From positions 1-64,000 of the forward strand of contig NZ_JADNBB010000001.1 of assembly GCF_015550595.1 (NCBI RefSeq): 64,000 nucleotides of DNA, read 5' to 3'. How positions within the stretch are numbered: the first letter of the stretch is position 1; every line of letters begins with the position of its first letter. This DNA comes from Parabacteroides goldsteinii (GTDB taxonomy: Bacteria; Bacteroidota; Bacteroidia; Bacteroidales; Tannerellaceae). The notes beneath the pieces were generated by a model, which did no database searches, had not been told where the DNA came from, and was given only the letters and a program-made list of their open reading frames with translations. This document shows, one piece after another, positions 1-8,836 of this stretch. The translations under genes were made by a program, and so were the position numbers.

Positions 1-72
1 TTTCCTCTCTGAAAAATAAATGTTTTTATTGCTTATTATCCGCACCCAAAAAGTTGCATTTATAAGTTGAAC
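1..72. other. sequence beyond the break in the truncated susC
   Basis: These bases lie where the rest of the susC gene at 73-2145 should continue. Translated on the minus strand in the same frame after the stop, they give a short stretch with no resemblance to a SusC barrel. They may be the edge of an inserted element or of a rearranged segment. No inverted repeat or transposase can be seen because the window ends here. Confidence 0.35.
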
Positions 73-2145
73 TCAAGTCTCATCATTACCTGTTTCCCCA
101 TAAGAAGCACGCAGTTTCAAATTATTCACCCATTTTACATCTTTCATGAAATTTTCTTCGCTGATTCTCCAACTCGCACCGAATGACCAGAAATTACCCC
201 AACGGTTATTTTTCGAAAAACGGGAAGAGCCATCGTGCCGATAAGAAGCGGACAGATAGTATTTATGAGCATAATCATAATTCAAACGGCCGAAATATCC
301 TTCTTTCTTATAGGTATCAGTATATGAGGAAAGTGAACTGATATTTACAAAGTTGCCAAACTCATTAATTCCGGATATGGTTTCCTGGGTTTTCATTGCA
401 TATAAGTATTCATATTTGTATGAATAATTTTCATGACCCAAAAGCACATCGAAAGAATGTTTGCCTATCGATTTATTATAAGTGATCAATTGATTGAATG
501 TTTGAGTCAATGACCGGGTTGACATTTGATTTAAGCGTCCCGGTCCGGCTGTACCATCCCCTACATGTGGATTCTCGTACTCTTTTCGACGATAATCGAC
601 ATTATTTATTGAATAATTAGCTGTCAGATTAAGACCTTCTATAGGAGTGATAGTGAAATATGTATGTCCGATTTGATTCATACGGGCAAACTCGCGCATA
701 TTAAATTCTGTTTCGGCAATAGCATCGCGACCATTATTCGATAAACGAGTACCGTCATAATCATAAACATACTCATTCGGATCAGAAGTAACCTCCCCTT
801 TGCTATTCAGATATTGGCCGGTAGACAAATCATGTTTATGAACAGGATAGATAGGTGCCATCACACGAGTAAAACGTGTTAAATTGCTATAAGAGGATGA
901 ATTAGAAGATGTAGAGCTCGAATAATTAGAGATGGTACGTGTTACTCCCACATTCAAACCGGTCTTAAACCATTTCACCGGATATACGTTATAGTTTAAT
1001 CGTCCCGAATAACGTTCAAAATCCGTTTTAAGCATATAGCCATCATCACTCAAATAACCAATAGACGCATACGTATCGCTTTTATCAGTTTTCGTATTAT
1101 AACTCAAATTATATTCTTGGCGATAGCCGGTTTTAAAAGCTGCATCTTCCCAATCCAAATCATCTCCCCATTTTAAAGAATTTGCAGCGGGATTCAAACG
1201 ACCGTCCGTACCAACGATTTCATTATCAGCAATACCTGTAAAAGGATTATATTTTAATGTACTTCCAATTTCTGTCGAGGCCAGCGAAGCTGCTTCAGAA
1301 GCTGTTTTACCAGAAGATATATAAGAGTTTTTAAGCATCTGCCACTGTATCGGATAGTAATCCCAAATACCAGCTTTAGCATAATCTGCATATGCTCTAT
1401 GTGACCATCCCTGGTTAATAGTCAGGTTCACACCGGTACCACCGGCTTCGCGTCCTTTTTTGGTAGTTATTAAAATAACGCCATTTCCGGCACTTGAACC
1501 GTATAAAGAAGTAGAAGCTGCATCTTTTAATATTGTCATCGACTCGATATCAGACGGGTTAATATCTCCTATACTACCATTATAGATAGTTCCATCCACT
1601 ACATACAAAGGTGAATTAGATGCATTAACAGAACCGAAACCACGAATACGAATAGAAGCGGATTCACCCGGCTGACCTGTTGCCGCTGTGACTTGTACTC
1701 CGGTAGCATTCCCTTCCAATGCCGCAGTTACATTGGTCAGTGCCCGCTTCTTTATTGTTTCCGTACCAACAGTTGATGCAGAACCGGTAAAAGAAGATTT
1801 CTTTTGCGTGCCATAAGCGACTACGACCACTTCATCTATTTGTTCAGCGTCACTCTTTAATACGACTATTTGTTCACCGTCTTTGATTGCAATTTCCTGA
1901 GACTCCATGCCTACATATGAAATAACCAATGTTTTTGAACCAGCCGGTATATTGGCAATTGTATATCGCCCGCCGACATCAGTGATTGTTCCGATAGTTG
2001 TACCTTTTACCAAAACGGATGCTCCAATTACAGGCTCATTATCTTCCTCCGAAATTACTTTGCCAGTAACTCTAGAAACCTGAGCAGTAACCATTCCTAT
2101 GAACAAACACAGAATGGTTAATAACACTTGTAGTTTTCTTTTCAT
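73..2145 (-). pseudogene. SusC/RagA TonB-dependent outer-membrane transporter, truncated at the C terminus
   Basis: The protein starts with a signal peptide (MKRKLQVLLTILCLFIG, ending near TAQ), followed by a carboxypeptidase-regulatory-like beta-sandwich (VTGKVISEEDNEPVIGASV) and the plug domain with DEVVVVAYGTQKK and the usual TILKDAASTSLYGSSAGNGV segment. The barrel then stops at ASYGETGNDET. SusC proteins are about 1000 residues and normally run on after this motif; this one has about 690. The start was set at the ATG at 2145, directly before the signal peptide, not at the upstream in-frame ATG at 2187. It lacks the STN signalling domain carried by the other SusC proteins here, and has no sigma or FecR neighbour. 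A barrel missing its last strands should not fold, so it is probably inactive unless a recombination event restores it. No susD is visible; it would lie off the window. Confidence 0.8.
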
Positions 2146-2613
2146 CTCTTTCAATCTTAATATTAATACTGTATTTAGTTTTTGCATTATACCTGTAAGC
2201 TACTTAACTTTCAAGTATTGCGTTATCATACAAATCTGCTGATGCAAAGGGAGCTCCAAACTATATATCTCTCAAAATCAGACCATCACCCCATCAACCC
2301 AAGGTTAACAAACAAAAAAGACCTAAGATTTTTTTAAGCAAACAGAGCATAAAAAAGGCCATAGTCCTATGTGAACTATGGCCTTTTTTAATAATCTGCA
2401 AATCAAACAGATAAAAGGATATATGAAAATCAAACGCTAAAAAATCCACCTCTTAACAGGAAGGAAGAAAAAGGGCTTGGTTAATTTTTGTTATATAAAG
2501 TCTCCAGTACGCGGTATTACGCTTTTTTTTATAATTTTGTTTTCACAGTGTAACAGACTGTTTAAATGCAATAGTTCACATAGTACTCATGTTCCGAACC
2601 ATCTTCTAAAGAC
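2146..2613. other. non-coding gap between the PorW-like gene and truncated susC
   Basis: About 470 bases without a convincing gene. It contains one strong terminator hairpin (2351-2389). The rest is AT-rich and holds the leader of the truncated susC. A short plus-strand reading frame at 2477-2698 overlaps the end of the PorW-like gene and has no coding character. Confidence 0.6.
2351..2389 (-). terminator. intrinsic terminator after the PorW-like gene
   Basis: A perfect 14-base inverted repeat, AAAAAAGGCCATAG (2351-2364) and CTATGGCCTTTTTT (2376-2389), with an 11-base loop. It would end transcription leftwards from the PorW-like gene and keep it from running into the truncated susC. The A and T tails on both sides would let it work in either direction. 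Confidence 0.8.
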
Positions 2614-5600
2614 TTATTTTTTACGAGCACGTGCAGCCGCCTCCTTAGCCTTTTGGGCTTCACGGCGGGCTTTCTCTTTGGCTCTGAGTTTTTCCTGATA
2701 CTCTTTTTCCTTTTGCTTGCGCTCTTTTTCTTTCAGCTTTTGCCTTTCCTTATACTCGCGCTCCTTCTGCTTACGCAGTTCTTCACGGGCTTTCAGCTTG
2801 GCTTTACGATCGGCTTCCGCTTGTTTCAACTTATTCTTACGTTCCTGTTCAAGCTGTTTTTCACGATCAGCTTTTGCTTTCAGAAGCGCTTTTTCTTCTT
2901 CCTGCTGTTTTTTCAGTTCGTCCGCACGCTCTTTGGCTTTCTGCTCCTGCAGTTCTTTTTCAGCCTTCTGCTGTGCTTCAAACTCTTCACGGGCCACCTT
3001 CTTACGGGCTGCTTCCTCTTCAGCTTCACGTTTACGGATCGCTTCGATCTCCTTCAATGTAAGTTCTTTCTCTTCCGGGGCCTGAACGGCAGGAACACTA
3101 TCCTGTGGTGTTACAGTTGTTACAGTTGTTACCGTTTCCGGTATAACCGGTTGCACAGAAAGGGTATCGAGAACTTCTTCGCGACGAACTGGTTCTTCTG
3201 TTTCTTCTTCCGGACGGATTTCTTCCGGCTGCTGTTCCTCTTCGGCTGCTTCTTCTGTCTTTTCTTCTTCAGCTTCCATACGATGCTTCCAGCGGGCAGC
3301 CAGTTCAGGAACCTCTTCGCCGTAGTTTTCTTCGAAGAAGTTGATATATTCTTCGAGCGTCTTTCCACGCATCAGCGTTTCGTAATTATCGTCGGATATC
3401 GGAAGGATAGCCACATTTTTATCCAAAGCCTGGGCGTAACCGTCCTTAGCATATATCATCTTATAATACTGGAGAATTTCATTGATTCCGTTAAATCCGC
3501 TGATATTGAGCATTGACATCGGACCTGCTTCTTCGAAGGTCAGGTCGAACTCTTTCACCATAAAGTTGGCAAAGTTGTAAGCTGCTACGGCAAATAGTAA
3601 CTGGTTCTTATCCACGCTTCCGTTCGGATACATCAGGATCATACGGTATGAAGTATTCGGTTCGGCTGTGAAAGTACGTGCCGAGTCGGCAGCAGACAAC
3701 GAACCGTCTTCACCCAGACCAAAACGCAGGTTCCAGGCCATACCGGTTACACTACCCTGCATCAGCGTACGGCCCCGAAGAATACCTTTCAGCATTTCAC
3801 CGGCAAGTTCCGTAACATCTGCAGTCGGATATTTTTCAACAAGCGCTTTCAACGCGGCCTTAAAGCCTTCGGCATCCCCGGCCTGCACATATGTCAGTGC
3901 ATCAAGGAACATAAACTTAGGTATCAAGGTAGCCAACGGATATTTAGCAGTTACATCCCGGTAATTCTTACGAACGGCACTCGTGTCGCTAGCCAGATAG
4001 CTACTATAAGTTTGCTGATAGATCGAATCCTGTACGGAGTCCATCATACGGATATTATATTCATAATTCGGATCGGCTATGGCGATCGTATAATCAGCAT
4101 CCGGGAAGGAATTCGTCATTTTGGTCTTGTACTCGGCAGCCAACGCGGTATTGCCCGTACGAAGTGCCATCAGATAAACTTGATAATAACTTTCCAAACG
4201 ATGCGAGTTATCCGGGAAACGACGTTCCAGTTCCTCAAACGCCTCTATCGACAATGGCAGATCTTCCAGTTTATCTTTATAGATCATAGCCATATTATAT
4301 AAACCGTCCTCTATTATTATATTGGAAGCTGCAACTTCTTCTTCAGTAAACGGCAACTGTTGCAAATAATACTCGCGCGACTTGGGATCATCTGCCGCGA
4401 CTCCCGGCAGACCGGCTTCCAGTGAGTCAGTCTGCAGAGGCAGACCGTCTGCTCCGACGGCACCAGAGTCTGTTTCCGCCATATCTTCTTCCAGAGGGCC
4501 ATCATTGAATGTAGACATTTCCTTCTTACGGCGGCGCCAGTTATCTTCCAGTGCACGTCGTCCCCACTTGCGCTGGAATTGTGCTTTACCTTGTGAAACA
4601 GTAGAAGGATTATAGAAATAGAAAGAGGTCCCACCTGAAGTGGTCGGCAATACAATACCGCCCGTCTCTGTCCCGGGACGATCGATTCCCGTTCCCTTAG
4701 CAGCCTGGTCAGCCAGATAGGCTTCTTTCTCAGCCAAGGCTTTGGCTTCCTCTTCTTCTTTCTTTACCTGTTCGATAATCTTATCGATCACAGCCAGCCT
4801 CTCCGGCTCCGGCATCTTGGCCAGGGTCTGTAAACTATCTTGTAAATGAACAGCTTCCACGTGTACAACCAGTTCATCGAGCACGGCCGAAAGCTTCGAT
4901 ACACGCTTGAAGTCTTTATATTCTTTCTGTATCCCTGACAAAGCACCGCTAAAACAGGGTTGAGCCTTTACATAATCACGCATGGTGAAATAGATATCCC
5001 CCAGTTTGATCTGACAGATCGCTTTCTCCAACCCGTTCTGCGTACTCTTTTCGATACCCAGTTCGTAGTTCCTGATGGCATTCACGGTATCCTCACGATT
5101 CAGATAGATATTACCCAAAGCATAATACACCTGATCCAGATAATCCTTATTCTTATCGCTCTTCGCCATACGTGTAAGCATCTTGACCACCTTCTGGTAA
5201 TTGTTGCCGGTAAAGACTTCGGTCTGACGGATACGGGCAGCAAATTCAAGTTCGTAAGGCGGATTGGCCCGGGCTACTTCGTTGAACATCTTATAAGCCA
5301 TCCCATCCTGATCCTGCGCAGCATAGATCTGTCCCAGCAGGTATTTCATACGGGTACGCTGACGTTTGTTCTTTTCTGATTTGATAGCGGACTTGAAATA
5401 GGGGATTGCATCGTCGAACTGTTTGTTCTTCACCAGGTAATCGGCATATACGGAAGCATACTGTTTCAGGTTCTTTTTAGGTATTCCATTGGTATTCAGT
5501 TTACCCAGAATATCTTCTGCTTCGTAAAACCATTCCATTTCCGAATAGCAGCGTGCCTGCCACAGGCGGGCTTCAGCCACCATCTCTTCATCCTGCGAAT

Positions 5601-6087
5601 AATGGCGGGCAATATAGGAAAATGTAGCGGAGGCTTGCAGGAAATCGGCATTATAGAATTGTCCCTGGCCAATGAGCAGCCAGCATTTTTTCAGAAAAGG
5701 GTTATATTCTTCCTGCTCCTGGAAGGCACGTTGTTTAGGATCGTTCCGCCATCCGGGCTTCTTGGCAGGCTTTGCTTTAATCGAATGAAGCTTGATCGCC
5801 TTGTTTCCCTTTTCGATAGCACGGTCGAAAGGTCCTCCGGTTTCTTTCTTGTCTTTCGGCTGTGCACTGATCGGATACATGTGGATCATTTCGGAGTAAC
5901 TTTCCTTATAACCGGTCTGCATACCTAATAAAGATTCATCGAAAGAAGTTTTCCCGTTAAAATAGATATTATAACGAGACGTAAAAGCATGATAGAACCG
6001 ACTTGATTTGGTGTTTTTCTTCGTGCTGCACGACCAAAGCAAGAGTACTACGAATATTGAAATTATATAGTAAAAACCTCTCTTCAC
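2614..6087 (-). CDS. PorW/SprE-like tetratricopeptide-repeat lipoprotein
   Basis: 1157 residues. The N terminus has a lipoprotein signal ending in LLLWSC, so it should be anchored to a membrane. The next block (SSRFYHAFTSRYNIYFNGK) matches the start of PorW/SprE proteins, which belong to the type IX secretion and gliding machinery in related bacteria. Many helical TPR-type repeats follow from about residue 130 to 950. The last 150 or so residues are an extremely charged K/E/R/Q coiled coil. It is much longer than P. gingivalis PorW (about 600 residues). The start codon is GTG at 6087, directly before the signal peptide. No other secretion genes are nearby, and the secreted enzymes in the window show no obvious type IX sorting domain, so the link to that system rests on family resemblance only. 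Confidence 0.7.
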   Translation of the reverse strand: MKRGFYYIISIFVVLLLWSCSTKKNTKSSRFYHAFTSRYNIYFNGKTSFDESLLGMQTGYKESYSEMIHMYPISAQPKDKKETGGPFDRAIEKGNKAIKLHSIKAKPAKKPGWRNDPKQRAFQEQEEYNPFLKKCWLLIGQGQFYNADFLQASATFSYIARHYSQDEEMVAEARLWQARCYSEMEWFYEAEDILGKLNTNGIPKKNLKQYASVYADYLVKNKQFDDAIPYFKSAIKSEKNKRQRTRMKYLLGQIYAAQDQDGMAYKMFNEVARANPPYELEFAARIRQTEVFTGNNYQKVVKMLTRMAKSDKNKDYLDQVYYALGNIYLNREDTVNAIRNYELGIEKSTQNGLEKAICQIKLGDIYFTMRDYVKAQPCFSGALSGIQKEYKDFKRVSKLSAVLDELVVHVEAVHLQDSLQTLAKMPEPERLAVIDKIIEQVKKEEEEAKALAEKEAYLADQAAKGTGIDRPGTETGGIVLPTTSGGTSFYFYNPSTVSQGKAQFQRKWGRRALEDNWRRRKKEMSTFNDGPLEEDMAETDSGAVGADGLPLQTDSLEAGLPGVAADDPKSREYYLQQLPFTEEEVAASNIIIEDGLYNMAMIYKDKLEDLPLSIEAFEELERRFPDNSHRLESYYQVYLMALRTGNTALAAEYKTKMTNSFPDADYTIAIADPNYEYNIRMMDSVQDSIYQQTYSSYLASDTSAVRKNYRDVTAKYPLATLIPKFMFLDALTYVQAGDAEGFKAALKALVEKYPTADVTELAGEMLKGILRGRTLMQGSVTGMAWNLRFGLGEDGSLSAADSARTFTAEPNTSYRMILMYPNGSVDKNQLLFAVAAYNFANFMVKEFDLTFEEAGPMSMLNISGFNGINEILQYYKMIYAKDGYAQALDKNVAILPISDDNYETLMRGKTLEEYINFFEENYGEEVPELAARWKHRMEAEEEKTEEAAEEEQQPEEIRPEEETEEPVRREEVLDTLSVQPVIPETVTTVTTVTPQDSVPAVQAPEEKELTLKEIEAIRKREAEEEAARKKVAREEFEAQQKAEKELQEQKAKERADELKKQQEEEKALLKAKADREKQLEQERKNKLKQAEADRKAKLKAREELRKQKEREYKERQKLKEKERKQKEKEYQEKLRAKEKARREAQKAKEAAARARKK

Positions 6088-6134
6088 GTATTATGATAGC
6101 TCTTTATCATATAATAAACTAAGAACAAACTGTT

Positions 6135-6947
6135 TTATTGCCTTTTCGTAAAGAATAATACGCCTTTCAGAAGCAAAAAGACCAATACCAGAACCAGGAT
6201 GATAAAGGCACCGGAAGGTACGTTCAGAAAATAAGAAAGGATCAGGCCGGTAACGCATCCCAGGAACCCCAGAACGATGCTACCTACAATTATCTTTTTA
6301 AAGTCGGAAGTGAAGAGATTGACGGTGATCTGTGGCAAAGTCAAAAGACTCATCAGCAACATAATCCCTACCAAACGGATAGACAAGACAATGGTAACGG
6401 CAATAAAGAACATCATCATATATTCGATCCACTTTACATGAATATGCTGTGTCTTGGCAAAATCACTGTCGAAAGCAACATATACTATTTCCCGTAGATA
6501 CAGGGCAAAGACAGCGATCAATACGACTGCAAAGGCGGCTATCCAGATTATATCAGACATGGAGATCGTCAGGATATTACCGAACAGGTAAGCCGAAAGG
6601 TTCGGTGAATAGCCGGGCGTAAGGAAAATAAATATCACCCCCAAAGCCATACCCAGCGCCCAGACACCGGCTATCGCCGAGTCTTCGCGGACATTCTGCG
6701 TCTTGCTGGCCCACTCCACCCCGAAAGCGGAAAGGACGGAAAAGACCATCGCCATTAGGATGGGATTTGTCCCCAGGTAAAAACCAAGCCCCAGACCACC
6801 GAAAGAGGCATGTGTTATACCACCGCTGATAAACACCAGCCGACGCGCAACCACATAGGTTCCGACAATACCGCAGGTGATGGCGGTTAACAGGCTACCG
6901 ATCAGGGCATGTTGAAAAAAAGTATATTGTAATAGATCCATATTCAT
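6135..6947 (-). CDS. metal ABC transporter permease, ZnuB/MntB family
   Basis: 270 residues made almost wholly of membrane segments (about eight), with the family's typical GGITHASFGGLGLGFYLG stretch near residues 36-54. Proteins of this family form the membrane channel for zinc, manganese or iron uptake together with an ATPase and a binding protein. Neither partner is next to it here, so they must be encoded elsewhere. It follows the small membrane protein gene and aroA on the same strand, with a 163-base gap that holds a short tandem palindrome array. Which metal it carries cannot be told from the sequence. Confidence 0.85.
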   Translation of the reverse strand: MNMDLLQYTFFQHALIGSLLTAITCGIVGTYVVARRLVFISGGITHASFGGLGLGFYLGTNPILMAMVFSVLSAFGVEWASKTQNVREDSAIAGVWALGMALGVIFIFLTPGYSPNLSAYLFGNILTISMSDIIWIAAFAVVLIAVFALYLREIVYVAFDSDFAKTQHIHVKWIEYMMMFFIAVTIVLSIRLVGIMLLMSLLTLPQITVNLFTSDFKKIIVGSIVLGFLGCVTGLILSYFLNVPSGAFIILVLVLVFLLLKGVLFFTKRQ

Positions 6948-7010
6948 TCCGTATGATGGTTCGTCTTATTTGTGCAATCTTATCTTCATATCCAATACGA
7001 GGTGTAGAAA

Positions 7011-7076
7011 GTTTCACTGGGAAGAAACAAATGTTTCACTTAAGAGAAACAAGTGTTTCACTAGGGAGAAACAATC
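7011..7076. repeat. three tandem 22-base units, each an 18-base imperfect palindrome plus 4-base spacer
   Basis: Units at 7011, 7033 and 7055: GTTTCACTGGGAAGAAAC + AAAT, GTTTCACTTAAGAGAAAC + AAGT, GTTTCACTAGGGAGAAAC + AATC. The period is exactly 22 bases. Each 18-base part begins GTTTC and ends GAAAC, so it is symmetric in DNA and could form a short hairpin in RNA. The array sits upstream of the metal permease gene. It could be a set of protein binding sites on one face of the helix or a structured leader. The function is not known to me. Confidence 0.85.
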
Positions 7077-7110
7077 TTTATATCGAACACTTGTTGACGT
7101 TCTCTACCGT

Positions 7111-7530
7111 TTAATGTATTCTCCTCTCACCGACAATAAGGAATGCTTCATCCTTCAGGGCATCCGGCAGGTTCACGGCACGAAGCTGGAGACTACGGAG
7201 CCACCCGGCCACCTCGATATCCTGCAAGGTATAGAGCACTTCACGAAATTCGTTGACGGCTTCTTCATCGTATTCGTCACCTTCCAGTCCCCGGAAACGA
7301 TCCAGTTCCTCATCGTCGTAATATTCTATTTTTTTACTTACGGCAGCCAGTAAGCTATCGCGTTCGCAGGTCTCATGCTGTCCGCAACACTCTTCAGGTA
7401 TTTCGCGGGCTTCGGGGATCTCGCTGATCTCCCCGCGTTCCAGCATCTTCTGCAGTTTCTTATTTCTGAAATAACCGGCTACGGCGGCAAGAACACCCAG
7501 CACGATTACACCTATGATGATATACCACAT
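7111..7530 (-). CDS. small membrane-anchored protein of unknown function
   Basis: 139 residues. One membrane helix at residues 2-20 (WYIIIGVIVLGVLAAVAGYF), then a basic stretch (RNKKLQK) and an acidic cytoplasmic-type domain containing a CC pair (EECCGQHETC) and the segment YYDDEELDRFRGLEGDEYDEEAVNEF. Its ATG is one base after the aroA stop codon, so it is almost certainly translated from the aroA message. I recognise no enzyme motif. The position between aroA and a metal permease gives no clear functional hint; the cysteines could bind a metal, but that is only a guess. Confidence 0.75.
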   Translation of the reverse strand: MWYIIIGVIVLGVLAAVAGYFRNKKLQKMLERGEISEIPEAREIPEECCGQHETCERDSLLAAVSKKIEYYDDEELDRFRGLEGDEYDEEAVNEFREVLYTLQDIEVAGWLRSLQLRAVNLPDALKDEAFLIVGERRIH

Positions 7531-7531
7531 A

Positions 7532-8761
7532 TTAAACCTCCTCTACAGTATAACCAGTATCCCTAAGATCATCCCAGTAAGCAGGGTAACTCTTCGTTAC
7601 CACTCCGGGATCGGCTATCTTTATTCCCTGCTGCAAAACCAAAGCAGCCGGGGCAAAAGCCATAGCCATCCGATGATCTTCGTAAGTGGCAATTACCGGA
7701 TCCGATTCCGGCTCGCATCTTTCTCCGTTCCATTCCAGTATGCTGTCGTTGCTGTCGGTCAATAGATAACCGAGTTTACGAAGTTCCGTTTTCAGAGCTT
7801 CGATACGATCGGTTTCTTTTATCTTCAGTGTTTGCAGCCCGGTGAAACGGAAGGGGATATTTAATAACACACAGACAACAACAAATGTTTGTGCCAGATC
7901 CGGCTCGTTCACAAAATTGTAGATAAGTTTCTTTGCCACATTCCCATTGCGTTTCAACTGCACACCGCGGTCGGTAAAAGTGGTGCCGACTCCCAGTTGG
8001 GCAAATAGTTTCGCTCCGGCAGCATCACCTTGCAAACTATTCCTGAATAGGCCGAGTAGTTCTATTTCAGCGTTTTTCGATAAAGCCATCATGGAATACC
8101 AGTAAGAAGCGGCACTCCAGTCTGACTCTACAGTAAAACGGATCGGTTTATATTCCTGAGGAAGTATCTTGATTGTCTGTCCGTTCCAGGTAGCTTTCAC
8201 ACCGAACTGCTCCATCAACTGCAATGTCAGGTTGATATAAGGACGGGAAATAATATTCCCTTCGAGGTTAAGCGTCAAACCATTCTCCATCAGCGGAGCG
8301 ATCATCAATAAGGCAGATATATATTGCGAACTGATACCTCCGTTCAATGAAATCTCTCCTCCCTGCAAAGCACTTCCGAAAATACGTAAAGGAGGATAGC
8401 CTTCTTTTTCGATATATTCGATACGGGCACCTAAAGAATTCAGTGCATCGACCAGCAATTTAATAGGGCGGTTCTTCATCCGTTCCGTTCCGGTGATCGT
8501 CCATTCACCGATGATCTTGGAAAGGAAAGCGGTCAGGAAGCGCATCGCTGTTCCGGCTGCTTTTATATCGAAGTCACTACTATTGGAGTTCAACGCCCGG
8601 ATCATTACCTCCGTATCATCACAATCGGAAAGATTCTGTATATCGTAAGGACTATAACTCAGGGCATTCAATATCAATGCACGGTTACTGATGCTCTTGG
8701 AAGCAGGAAGTTGTACGGAAGCCCGGATAGCTCCCTCCGGGCCTTTTATAAGATATTTCAT
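7532..8761 (-). CDS. aroA: 3-phosphoshikimate 1-carboxyvinyltransferase (EPSP synthase)
   Basis: 409 residues. It joins shikimate 3-phosphate and phosphoenolpyruvate in the sixth step of the shikimate pathway to aromatic amino acids, in the cytoplasm. Family motifs are clear: PASKSISNRALIL near residue 19 (shikimate-phosphate binding), GTAMRFLTAF near 70, SSQYISALLM near 144, LKIKETDRIEAL near 314, EDHRMAM near 362, and KSYPAYW near the C terminus. It is slightly short for the family, as is common in Bacteroidales. A promoter box lies 30 bases upstream, so it is the likely first gene of a transcript aroA, small membrane protein, metal permease. Confidence 0.95.
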   Translation of the reverse strand: MKYLIKGPEGAIRASVQLPASKSISNRALILNALSYSPYDIQNLSDCDDTEVMIRALNSNSSDFDIKAAGTAMRFLTAFLSKIIGEWTITGTERMKNRPIKLLVDALNSLGARIEYIEKEGYPPLRIFGSALQGGEISLNGGISSQYISALLMIAPLMENGLTLNLEGNIISRPYINLTLQLMEQFGVKATWNGQTIKILPQEYKPIRFTVESDWSAASYWYSMMALSKNAEIELLGLFRNSLQGDAAGAKLFAQLGVGTTFTDRGVQLKRNGNVAKKLIYNFVNEPDLAQTFVVVCVLLNIPFRFTGLQTLKIKETDRIEALKTELRKLGYLLTDSNDSILEWNGERCEPESDPVIATYEDHRMAMAFAPAALVLQQGIKIADPGVVTKSYPAYWDDLRDTGYTVEEV

Positions 8762-8790
8762 TGCTTTTGTCTGTTCTTTAAATTAGAAGA

Positions 8791-8798
8791 CAAAAGTA
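8791..8798 (-). promoter_or_regulatory. Bacteroidales promoter -7 box for aroA
   Basis: Minus strand TACTTTTG, a perfect match to the TAnnTTTG box used by the housekeeping sigma of this phylum, 30 bases before the aroA ATG. No good -33 TTTG was confirmed. Confidence 0.6.
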
Positions 8799-8836
8799 CG
8801 GAAATTATTCTACTTATATACAAAATGAAGTTCAGT

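Noticed and set aside
2477-2698. Short plus-strand frame at the end of the PorW-like gene
   Set aside because: Overlaps the real gene end, has low-complexity composition and no family resemblance.
2653-3516. Plus-strand reading frame of 287 residues opposite the PorW-like gene
   Set aside because: It is the F/L-rich mirror of the K/E-rich coiled-coil tail on the other strand, with no domain or start context.
7011-7076. CRISPR or terminator call for the GTTTC..GAAAC units
   Set aside because: Stems are only about five bases with large loops, there is no T run, and only three units.
6970-7353. Plus-strand frame covering the 22-base palindrome units
   Set aside because: It runs through the repeats and then antisense to the small membrane protein gene; the latter fits the aroA operon better.
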